Part shown: in pieces, positions 33,037 through 40,441 of the stretch
How the letters are laid out: every line of letters starts with the position of its first letter
Numbering within the stretch: the first letter of the stretch is position 1
Assembly (NCBI GenBank): GCA_017513005.1
Contig: JAFWDM010000096.1
Coordinates: 1-40,524 of the forward strand
DNA length: 40,524 nucleotides
Direction: 5' to 3'
Source of the DNA: Lachnospiraceae bacterium
GTDB lineage: Bacteria; Bacillota; Clostridia; Lachnospirales; Lachnospiraceae
Notes under the pieces: generated by a model
What the model saw: the letters and a program-made list of their open reading frames with translations, nothing else
Database searches by the model: none
Told to the model about the DNA's origin: nothing
Made by a program: the position numbers and the translations under genes

Positions 33037-35526
33037 TCAAGGAAACAAGTCCGCAAGATCCGCCCTGTAATCCTCTATCAGGATAAGATGATCTTCATCC
33101 CACTCCAGGACGTTGTCCCCGATCTCCTCAAAGAGAGCCTCATTGATCGTATCCGCGACGATAGCGGGCATCAGGTGCTGCTCTCTGATCAGGCCATCGA
33201 CGGACTGATCCTGCAGCAATGTCCGCAGGATCTGCGTGTGCAGGGCATCCAGGCCGTCAATTGTGCCGGCATCCTCCCCGGAGCAGGGGCCTGCCGGCTT
33301 TGACTCTTTCGTCGTTTCCTCCGGGCCTTCTGCAGACAAGGGGCTTTCTTTCATTTCCGCCCGACCGGTTCCCGGTATCCGGTCACGGGCAGACTCGTCG
33401 AGGCTCTCAGCCGCCCCCGGGAGGCTTTCCCGCTCTTCCTCACGACCGGTTCCCGGTATCCGGCCACGGACTGCTTCATCGGAATGATCTGCCGGAGCCA
33501 GGAAGCCTTCAGATTCCGTTACGCCAGCCCCCGCGTCAGTCCCGGGCCGTGTCTGATAGAAAAGTTCTTCAGCTTCCTCCGCTTTCTCCTCTTCCGTCAG
33601 CAGGCTGTCTCTGGTAATCAGCGCATCCCGTCGGATCTTGTCCAGGCCGGACAGATCGATCCGGATCCTGTCCAGGGCAGCCTTTTTCTCCACCTCGATC
33701 CGGGCCTTTTCATCAGCTTCCAGGTCGGCAGCGATGACCGCCTCGATATAAGGCTCGGCCCATGCCTCCTCCGCTTTTGCCCGGAGGTAATGTCCGGTCC
33801 TGAGATATCTGCGAAAGCCCCTGTCGGCAGCATGGAGCAGGCCCTGCAGCCGGTCTTTTGCAAAACAGGGATTTTCGTAGTGCTCCTCCTCCCACTCGCC
33901 TGCATGGCAGCGATAGATACGGCAGGCGTTCAGGACATACAAAGCCTCCTGCGGCCGGTCCTCCTCCCAGTGGATGGCATTGGAGAGAGGATTCCAGGGA
34001 CTTTTTTTCCGCACTCCGAAGCAGTCGGTGAAAATGGCCGGGTCCTCACTCTCGACCGGATGTCCCGCGGACACCATCTCATTTTTCCTGGCCTGCGCAG
34101 ACGCAGGCGGGGTTGGTTCCGTTTCCGCTGTGAGCTTTCCGGCCGTGTCTCCCGCGGGAGCAGCGGCCTCCTCCCCTGATCCATAGTGCTCGGTCAGGTA
34201 TCTCCAGAGTGCCGCAAACAGGTGCCTTCCTTTTTCTCCGCCGCCTGTCTTCCCGCCGTCCGTTTTTCCGTTTTCCGTTTTTCCGTTTTTCCGTTTTTCA
34301 TTTTCTGTTTTCCCATTGTCCGTTTTCCCATTGTCCGCGACGACCGGGGACTGCGGGAGCTTTTTCCCGCCAAAGGCGCAGAGCGCGGCGAAGATCTCCT
34401 CGTCGCTGTGGTCTTTAGGGGCCTTCAGGACAGCCAGCTGCAGGTCTCTCTCCGCAATGGCCGGCAGTTCATAGAGACGGGCTGTCTCCACGGGTACATT
34501 GTGGATGACCGCGTAATCCAGCATCCAGCGATGGAGATTTCTGCGCATAAAGGTATCCCCGATCCCGGAATCCAGGAAGCCCTTTTCAAACTCCCGCATT
34601 TTCCGCAGGCTGTCCTCCGGGGAGGAGGTCCCGATTCCGCAGAGGAGCTCATAGATATACATATAGGCCAGCGATGAGGCGATGGGGCGGAACTGCCCCT
34701 TTCGCAGGGCGGTCCTCCAGGTAAAATAACCCCGCAGCTGGGGCAGGTGGAGGTCATGGTAGGTGGTGAAATACCGCCTGTACTCCCCGGTCCAGGAGGC
34801 GTCGTCCTCGTAGTCCTCCATGAACCTGCCCTGGCGGTAGAAATTCCGGCTCTTCGCCTCCAGAGATTCGCCCTGGTACTCGTACAGACGCATCATATCC
34901 CGGATCTTCTGCGGGATATGCGGAAGTGCTGTGGAGGCATAGCGGCCGGTCCTGTCGGCCTCCCGGAAAAAGTCCCTGGTCCAGGCCTCTGTGCTGTCAG
35001 GCGCAGAATCTGCCGGGGCATGCTCCTGCTCCGGGGCCGGCAGCCTCAGGGTCTCCTGTATTTTCCTGCTTCGCATCGGAGGCAGTGCAGTGCCGCGATC
35101 CTGTTCCTTCTGCGGCAGCGCCGTGTCATGGTACAGCCCCTTTGTATTGCCGCGCAGGTCCTCCAGGATGACTGTGTAAGCCCGCCGCTGGCGGATCATG
35201 CCGACCGCCCGGTCAAAAAGCCCGAAGACGATCTCCGGGTCCGTCCGGCCATCAAAGATCACGCCCACCCAGTTCTGGCCCTTCATGCGGAAGGGCAGGG
35301 TCAGCCAGGGAACCCGGATCTCGGCCAGGCACTGCCGCCCGCACTTGATGTCGCACCGCTGCACTTCCTCGCCGGTATCCCCGTCCCACTGACGCATGAG
35401 CAGGGCGGCCCACTTTCCGGTCCCCGGTTCCGCCAGGACCGAAAAGCCCGGGAAGTCAGCCCACTTATGCTGTTCCTGAATAGTATGTTTTTCCCGGGCA
35501 TAAGCCGCCAGCTCCGACAGTTCCAA
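33037..35526 (-). CDS. TerB-N / TerB-C domain protein
   Basis: 829 aa soluble protein. Residues about 10-115 form an unnamed N-terminal domain; about 195-385 is TerB-N (QGESLEAKSRNFYRQGRF, then GYFTWRTALRKGQF and YIYELLCGIG). A linker of NGKT-like repeats follows at about 398-432. The C-terminal part, from about 500, ends in the TerB-C pattern DTINEALFEEIGDNVLEWDE; it is split by an insert holding two RIPGTGR repeats near 690-735. I do not see a separate TerB domain. Start: TTG at 35526, eight bases after GGAGGAG; the open frame beyond would place that site inside the gene. TerB-related proteins are tied to stress and predicted DNA-processing systems. Middle gene of the set. Confidence 0.8.
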   Translation of the reverse strand: MELSELAAYAREKHTIQEQHKWADFPGFSVLAEPGTGKWAALLMRQWDGDTGEEVQRCDIKCGRQCLAEIRVPWLTLPFRMKGQNWVGVIFDGRTDPEIVFGLFDRAVGMIRQRRAYTVILEDLRGNTKGLYHDTALPQKEQDRGTALPPMRSRKIQETLRLPAPEQEHAPADSAPDSTEAWTRDFFREADRTGRYASTALPHIPQKIRDMMRLYEYQGESLEAKSRNFYRQGRFMEDYEDDASWTGEYRRYFTTYHDLHLPQLRGYFTWRTALRKGQFRPIASSLAYMYIYELLCGIGTSSPEDSLRKMREFEKGFLDSGIGDTFMRRNLHRWMLDYAVIHNVPVETARLYELPAIAERDLQLAVLKAPKDHSDEEIFAALCAFGGKKLPQSPVVADNGKTDNGKTENEKRKNGKTENGKTDGGKTGGGEKGRHLFAALWRYLTEHYGSGEEAAAPAGDTAGKLTAETEPTPPASAQARKNEMVSAGHPVESEDPAIFTDCFGVRKKSPWNPLSNAIHWEEDRPQEALYVLNACRIYRCHAGEWEEEHYENPCFAKDRLQGLLHAADRGFRRYLRTGHYLRAKAEEAWAEPYIEAVIAADLEADEKARIEVEKKAALDRIRIDLSGLDKIRRDALITRDSLLTEEEKAEEAEELFYQTRPGTDAGAGVTESEGFLAPADHSDEAVRGRIPGTGREEERESLPGAAESLDESARDRIPGTGRAEMKESPLSAEGPEETTKESKPAGPCSGEDAGTIDGLDALHTQILRTLLQDQSVDGLIREQHLMPAIVADTINEALFEEIGDNVLEWDEDHLILIEDYRADLADLFP

Positions 35527-35562
35527 AAACCACTCTCCTCCTTTTGACAGTCCTGACAAGTT

Positions 35563-35865
35563 TCACGCTGATTTTTTTGATTTATGCGTTATTGCTGATT
35601 TATGCGTTATTGCTGATTTATGCGCTATTGTTGATTCTATTGATTCATGCGTTATTGCTGATTTATGCGCTATTGTTGATTCTGTTGATTTATGCGTTAC
35701 TGTTTCCCCATGAGGTAATGCTGCACTGCTCCATGATGTTGAGAATACTTCTCCCGGGGATTCCACGGGAATGTCCCGATGAATCATGGATCTGAGCTGT
35801 GTGTTTGCACGAGCCGAAAAACTGTCCCCGCCGACTCCTGTCCCGAATAAATCAAAAAGGGCCAT
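35563..35865 (-). CDS. Doubtful small ORF with AITHKS repeats
   Basis: 100 codons between helicase and TerB genes on the same strand, ending 36 bp before the TerB start. The first 55 residues (beginning MALFDLFGTGVGGDSFSARA) look like a normal soluble protein; the rest is made of AITHKS / TIAHKS hexapeptides from the 18/9-bp repeat. No ribosome binding site is visible before the ATG. No homologue recognised. May be a real small component, a leader or an accident of the repeat. Confidence 0.3.
   Translation of the reverse strand: MALFDLFGTGVGGDSFSARANTQLRSMIHRDIPVESPGEVFSTSWSSAALPHGETVTHKSTESTIAHKSAITHESIESTIAHKSAITHKSAITHKSKKSA
35578..35703. repeat. 18-bp tandem repeat with 9-bp spacers
   Basis: Six 18-bp units of the form TGATTTATGCGTTATTGC, interrupted twice by a 9-bp TGATTCTRT. 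All lengths are multiples of nine, so the reading frame is kept on both strands. Confidence 0.88.
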
Positions 35866-35891
35866 TTACATCGGGTCATGTCGGTTCGAAT

Positions 35892-35930
35892 GTGTCAAAA
35901 AGAACCGTCCCCTTTGTCACCTTTTGACAC
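35892..35930. repeat. REP-like element, class B, at the helicase stop
   Basis: GTGTCAAAA and TTTTGACAC arms around AGAACCGTCCCCTTTGTCACC. Similar in plan to class A (AGAACTGACCCC). The helicase stop codon at 35917 lies inside it. Confidence 0.7.
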
Positions 35931-38205
35931 CAGTCAGGAGCTTTCTCTCATGGCCGGTCCAGCCGAGGACCCGCTGCCGCATGCCCTCGACGTCGAGGAC
36001 ACCCAGGGCAAAGCCCTTGCGAACCAGGTCCTCGGGCACGAATTCGTCGTATTTTTCGAAGACGGGGACCTCTTTGGGGTAGACCAGCTCCAGGGGGTCG
36101 ATGTCCTTCTCCACCTCTTCGGTGACGATCCGGTAGAAGTCCTCCTCGCTGGCCTGCATGGTGAACTGCAGGTAGTAGGGGCGGGCGGGGTTGAAGCCCT
36201 TGAGGCCCAGCTGTTTCCCGCAGCGGATCTTGAGGAAGCGCTCCAGGGCCAGGAAGGCATAGCTGCCCAGCCAGGGAAAGAGGGCCCACATTTTCCCGCC
36301 CAGGTGGATGAGGGGCCGGTCCGCCATACCGGATTTCATAAATTCCGCGCGGGCGTCCCGGAGGCGGCAGACGGCGTGGCGCATGAGATAGGGGTAGGTC
36401 TCCTCCTCGCGAAGGACCGCGAACATGCGCTCCAGGATCCGGGTGTGGATGTCGCCGGCCACATCGCCGAAATAGGCGGGAATATTGCCCTTGACCAGCT
36501 CGCAGTAGACGACGTGCTTTTTGTGGTCGACCTCCTCCACGATCCAGACCCGGCCGGCGATGGCGATCTTGTCCCCGACCGGCGGGGGGGCGACGATGGT
36601 GCCCAGCTCCTCGGAGCCGGCCCGGACGGAGTACTCGATATTTTCCTGGAAAACGGCGTAGAACTTGTAGTTGTTGACGATCCGCTCCCCGGAAAGGCCC
36701 ACGATCAGGCCGCCGCCCTCGGTCCTGGCGATGTGGTCGATCTCCAGCAGGTGCAGCAAAAGCGCTTTATAGTCCTCCTGGCTGATCCTGTGGAAACAGG
36801 CCAGGGGCAGGACCCGGGAGGCCAGCTCGCCGGGCGTCATTTCCCCGCAGGAGGCCAGGGTACTCATGGTCTGGTGGTAGAGCAGGCTGTAGGGCAGGCG
36901 GTCCATCCTGGGGGGCTCCACGAAGCGGTCCTCGATATAGAGCTGGACAAGCGCGATGCCCTGGATCAGGCGCCAGGGGATCATGTCCGGCAGCATGGCC
37001 CGGGGCTCGGGGTGGTCCTCCCGCATGACGAACCACATCTCCGACGGGTCTCCCCGCCGGCCGGTCCGGCCCATGCGCTGCAGAAAGCCCGATACCGTGA
37101 AGGGGGCATCGATCTGGAAGGCCCGCTCCAGGCGGCCGATGTCGATGCCCAGCTCCAGGGTCGCGGTCGCGCAGACACTCATGAGGGAATCGTCGTCCTT
37201 CATCTCCTCCTCGGCGCTCTCCCGGTAGGAGGCCGACAGGTTGCCGTGGTGGATCAAAAACCGCTCCGGCTCGTGCATGACCTCGCAGTACTGGCGCAGA
37301 GTCTGGCAGACCGCCTCGCACTCCTCGCGGGAGTTGGTGAAGACCAGGCACTTTTTGCCCCGCGTGTGGGCAAAAATATAGCCGATGCCGGGGTCCGCTG
37401 CCTTTGGGGCACCGTCCGTCGCCTCCTCGGGCTCCATTCCCTCTCCCGTCCCGGCGCTTTTGCTCCGCACCAGTCCCGGAGAAATCCCCGCGTCCGCCTG
37501 GGGATCCGTGTTGTAAAAATGCTCCATGGAAAGCCGCCAGACCTCGCGTCCCCCGTCAAATTTCGGGATGATGGTCCCCCGCCCGCTGCCCGAGGCCAGA
37601 AAGCGGCCGGCGGCCTCCGGATTCCCGATGGTGGCGGACAAGCCGACCCTGCGCGGCGAGCACCCGGCCAGCTTACAGAGCCGCTCGATCAGGCAGAAGG
37701 TCTGCATGCCCCGGTCCCCGCGGAGCAGGGAGTGGATCTCGTCGATGACGATAAAGCGCAGGTCCCCGAAGAGTCTGGGGATCTCCATATGCTTGTTGAT
37801 CATGAGGGATTCCAGGGATTCGGGCGTGATCTGCAGGATCCCGGAGGGCTTTTTCAAAAGCTTGCGCTTTCTGGTCTGCGCCACGTCCCCGTGCCAGCGC
37901 CAGACCTCGATCCCCTCCTCCTCGCACAGGTCGTTCAGGCGCCCGAACTGGTCATTGATCAGGGCCTTGAGCGGGGCGATGTAGAGGGCCCCCACACTGC
38001 GGGGCGGATCCTCGTCCAGAAGGGTCAGGATGGGAAAAAAGGCTGCCTCCGTCTTGCCCGAGGCCGTCGAGGCCGTCAGCAGGACATTTTCATCTGTCCC
38101 GAAGATGGCGTCTCCCGCCGCATTCTGCACACCTCGCAGCATCTGCCAGCCCGACCTGTATATATAATCCTGTATAAAAGGTGCATACCTGCTGAAAACA
38201 TCCAT
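35917..38205 (-). CDS. Lhr-like DEAD/DEAH-box helicase
   Basis: 762 aa superfamily 2 helicase. Motif I ASTASGKT (45-52), motif Ia APLKALINDQ, motif II DEIH (155-158), motif III SAT (190-192), motif VI QRMGRTGRRG (376-385); the C-terminal half is the Lhr-type winged-helix and accessory region. BREX type 2 carries a helicase of this general type (BrxHI). An acidic insert at about 233-273 separates the two RecA lobes. ATG at 38205 behind AAGGAG. First gene of the set; its last residues (TGVKR) and stop are supplied by a REP-like element. Confidence 0.88.
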   Translation of the reverse strand: MDVFSRYAPFIQDYIYRSGWQMLRGVQNAAGDAIFGTDENVLLTASTASGKTEAAFFPILTLLDEDPPRSVGALYIAPLKALINDQFGRLNDLCEEEGIEVWRWHGDVAQTRKRKLLKKPSGILQITPESLESLMINKHMEIPRLFGDLRFIVIDEIHSLLRGDRGMQTFCLIERLCKLAGCSPRRVGLSATIGNPEAAGRFLASGSGRGTIIPKFDGGREVWRLSMEHFYNTDPQADAGISPGLVRSKSAGTGEGMEPEEATDGAPKAADPGIGYIFAHTRGKKCLVFTNSREECEAVCQTLRQYCEVMHEPERFLIHHGNLSASYRESAEEEMKDDDSLMSVCATATLELGIDIGRLERAFQIDAPFTVSGFLQRMGRTGRRGDPSEMWFVMREDHPEPRAMLPDMIPWRLIQGIALVQLYIEDRFVEPPRMDRLPYSLLYHQTMSTLASCGEMTPGELASRVLPLACFHRISQEDYKALLLHLLEIDHIARTEGGGLIVGLSGERIVNNYKFYAVFQENIEYSVRAGSEELGTIVAPPPVGDKIAIAGRVWIVEEVDHKKHVVYCELVKGNIPAYFGDVAGDIHTRILERMFAVLREEETYPYLMRHAVCRLRDARAEFMKSGMADRPLIHLGGKMWALFPWLGSYAFLALERFLKIRCGKQLGLKGFNPARPYYLQFTMQASEEDFYRIVTEEVEKDIDPLELVYPKEVPVFEKYDEFVPEDLVRKGFALGVLDVEGMRQRVLGWTGHERKLLTGVKR

Positions 38206-38248
38206 GCAGTCAACTCCTTATGACTTGCCACTTTTACCTTAATATCAC

Positions 38249-38257
38249 AGTATAGCA
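38249..38257 (-). promoter_or_regulatory. Extended -10 promoter of the helicase set
   Basis: TGCTATACT on the minus strand: TATACT with TG at the extended position. No good -35 at 16-18 bp. About 45 bp upstream of the start codon. Confidence 0.5.
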
Positions 38258-38374
38258 GGTTTTCTTTACTGTTTTGGGATTTGCGGATAAAAAAAGGGGC
38301 AAATATCGCTGTTTTTTCAGAGAAATGACAGCCGGTTACGGCATCATAATCCTTCCCCTGTACAGGGAAACAAA

Positions 38375-38418
38375 AGCCGGCGCATTCTCACGACTGAAGT
38401 CACGAGAATGCGCCGGCT
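38375..38418 (-). terminator. Class D REP-like palindrome acting as terminator
   Basis: Perfect 15-bp arms AGCCGGCGCATTCTC / GAGAATGCGCCGGCT, 14-base centre ACGACTGAAGTCAC. On the minus strand it is followed by TTTTGTTT, so it would end the lipoprotein hydrolase transcript. Related copies at 9877 and 19717. The rest of 38419-38579 shows nothing I can name. Confidence 0.75.
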
Positions 38419-38579
38419 ATTATTCAGGCACTTACGACGGCAATAGATCAATAACCCAGTATGGGCATTGAAGCAATTCCTCTACCGTTTTCTTCATTTC
38501 ATAGAACTTCCCAAATCCCGGGTTACAGCTCAGCCCGCGGTTTCTCCGGTCATAGCGTCCGCTTGTTCCTGCGGTTGAT

Positions 38580-39911
38580 TTACTGTTCCCTTTCGATCGT
38601 GATCGTCACATCGCCATTACCCAGCAGCTCCGCCATTTCCTGCGCAGATTTATCCGTGACGCGGCCGAGTCTGGTATAAGCCCAGGAGTTTGAGCCATAG
38701 AATACAACGATCTGATTGCCGGAATACAGGACGATATCACCTGCCTGTGTCGTTGTCTGGCTGTCATTTCGGGGAAGGCTCTGTCCGATGGCACCGACCT
38801 GCTCAAAGCCGCCGTACATGGACATCTGGATCGTCAACGGGCCATTCCGGCACAATTCCTTCAGTGCTTCCACGGATTCATTCTCTTCCCAGTCCACGGT
38901 AACGCCTGTATCCCCGATCTTCATTTGAAGCATGGTTTCAGTCCCCTCGCTCTCTGTCTCTTCACTGTTCAGCTGCCTGTCCAGATAAGGCAGGATATAG
39001 GACATCGCATCCTCGAAGGGCTGACCGAAGAATTCGTGCCCTCCGTTTTTGATCACATAAAACTCGCAGTCCGGGATGATCTCTTTAGCCTCTTCTGACC
39101 AGGAGATGGGTACTGTGCCGTCTTTATCACCGTGCAGAAGCAGCATATGTCCCTGGTAGGAAGAAAGCAGCTCATTAAAATCAACTGTCCACAGATCCGT
39201 GATGTAGTTTTTTCCCACATGGATCCATCCGCCGAACAGGCTGACATCTTCCGGAATCTCATCCTCCGACTTGTACTGTTCGGCTCCGCTGTCAGCCTTT
39301 GCGGAGAGTGCCGGATACATGAGGATCATCCCCGCGATCTCATCCTGATGGCCGCTTCCGACGACTGTGGTAACAAGCCCGCCCATGCTTCCGCCGAGAA
39401 GGACGATCCTGTCCGGGTCCACAAAGTCCCAGGATCCGGATGCTTCCAGTACTGCCTCCAGATCGGACGCCTCCGTCAGGATCGACATTCCCTTATTGCT
39501 TCCGTCACTTCTGTTCCCGCCGACAGTGCCGCCGCAGAAATCAAAGACATAAGCGGCATAACCTGCTTCCGCGAGCCTTTCGGCATATCGCTCGCCGGAG
39601 GTATGGTCATTCCCCAGCTCATGGGAAAAGATCACCAGCGGCATTTTTCCATTCGCATCCGGTACATAAGCGATTCCGTAGATTCTGTGGTCTCCGTTTT
39701 GTACCCATATTTCCCGGGTTGAGTATGCCTTTTCGGACATAGCTGCATCTCCTTCCGACTGCTGCGATATTTCCAGATTCTCCTGTACGGACGCAGCTGT
39801 CTGCGATTCATTCTGCCCACCGACATTTCCCGGGTCTGCAGGACTGCATCCTGCAGGCAAAAGGCAGAGGGCCATGCATAATACCGCTGTGTTTAAAATA
39901 AACTTTTTCAT
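38580..39911 (-). CDS. Lipoprotein alpha/beta hydrolase fused to cyclophilin-like domain
   Basis: 443 aa. Signal peptide with lipobox LPAGC (Cys22), a polar tether to about residue 60, then an alpha/beta hydrolase with the nucleophile elbow GGSMGG, Asp in HGDKDGTVP and His in NGGHEFF. From about residue 330 comes a separate cyclophilin-like fold domain (MKIGDTGVTVDW, GPLTIQMSMYGGFEQVG, GDIVLYSGNQIVVFYGSNSW), a type often fused to or beside flavodoxins in Clostridia. Substrate unknown; it would act outside the membrane. The ribosome binding site is weak (AAAGAG). The flavodoxin remnant just upstream on the same strand fits this family context. Confidence 0.85.
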   Translation of the reverse strand: MKKFILNTAVLCMALCLLPAGCSPADPGNVGGQNESQTAASVQENLEISQQSEGDAAMSEKAYSTREIWVQNGDHRIYGIAYVPDANGKMPLVIFSHELGNDHTSGERYAERLAEAGYAAYVFDFCGGTVGGNRSDGSNKGMSILTEASDLEAVLEASGSWDFVDPDRIVLLGGSMGGLVTTVVGSGHQDEIAGMILMYPALSAKADSGAEQYKSEDEIPEDVSLFGGWIHVGKNYITDLWTVDFNELLSSYQGHMLLLHGDKDGTVPISWSEEAKEIIPDCEFYVIKNGGHEFFGQPFEDAMSYILPYLDRQLNSEETESEGTETMLQMKIGDTGVTVDWEENESVEALKELCRNGPLTIQMSMYGGFEQVGAIGQSLPRNDSQTTTQAGDIVLYSGNQIVVFYGSNSWAYTRLGRVTDKSAQEMAELLGNGDVTITIEREQ

Positions 39912-40014
39912 CTCTTTATCATTATGCTTTTCCCGGCTGTCGGCTCAGATAGTCCAGCCGGTCAATGCAGGCCCATGAACACAAGGGCCAGTGGGACATA
40001 GCGCCGTCCCTCCT

Positions 40015-40407
40015 TCATCTGATCTGTTTCAGTTCGTCGATCCAGGACTGAAGGTCCGTTTCCGGGACATCCCCGCTGAAACGCTTTCCTTCCAGCCAGG
40101 TGCCTGTACCTGCAAGTGCTTCCATGTTGGGGCCGCTTCTGCCGATACCGCTTCCGCCGGACGTGCAGAAGGGAATCACTGTGATACCTTCAAAACTGTA
40201 CTTCTCAACAAAGGTATCCAGGATACGCGGCTCTTCGCCCCACCAGATCGGAAAACCAAGGAATATAGTCGTATAGCCTTCCAGGGAAATGTTTTCACTG
40301 CCGATCTCCGGACGAGCGTTTTTATCGTTCTGTTCTGACGTGGAACGGCTGCTGCTTTCGTTATAATTCAGATCGTCGTCGGTATAAGGAACTGTAAATA
40401 AATAACT
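40015..40407 (-). pseudogene. 5'-truncated flavodoxin
   Basis: The frame reads PYTDDDLNYNESSSRSTSEQ, then the FMN-loop region GFPIWWGEEPRILDTF and TSGGSGIGRS to a stop at 40015, the C-terminal three quarters of a long-chain-type flavodoxin. The N-terminal phosphate-binding loop and start are missing: the frame is closed at 40408 and no start codon precedes the homology. The break falls where the insertion-sequence-like sequence begins, so insertion is the likely cause. It lies upstream of the cyclophilin-like hydrolase, a recurrent pairing. Confidence 0.75.
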
Positions 40408-40441
40408 TCATAATTTTATGTGAATATGATATACTATATTC

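Noticed and set aside
33037-35526. Tellurite-resistance (ter) operon
   Set aside because: No TerC, TerD or TerZ genes accompany the TerB-N/TerB-C protein; the neighbours are a helicase and an ATPase.
31555-38205. A complete BREX system
   Set aside because: Only the BrxD-type ATPase and an Lhr-like helicase are present; no PglX methylase, PglZ phosphatase, BrxC/PglY or PglW is seen in the window.
35878-38223. A 781-codon open frame on the plus strand opposite the helicase
   Set aside because: It mirrors the high-GC helicase gene exactly; the helicase has all motifs, the mirror has none and has shadow composition.
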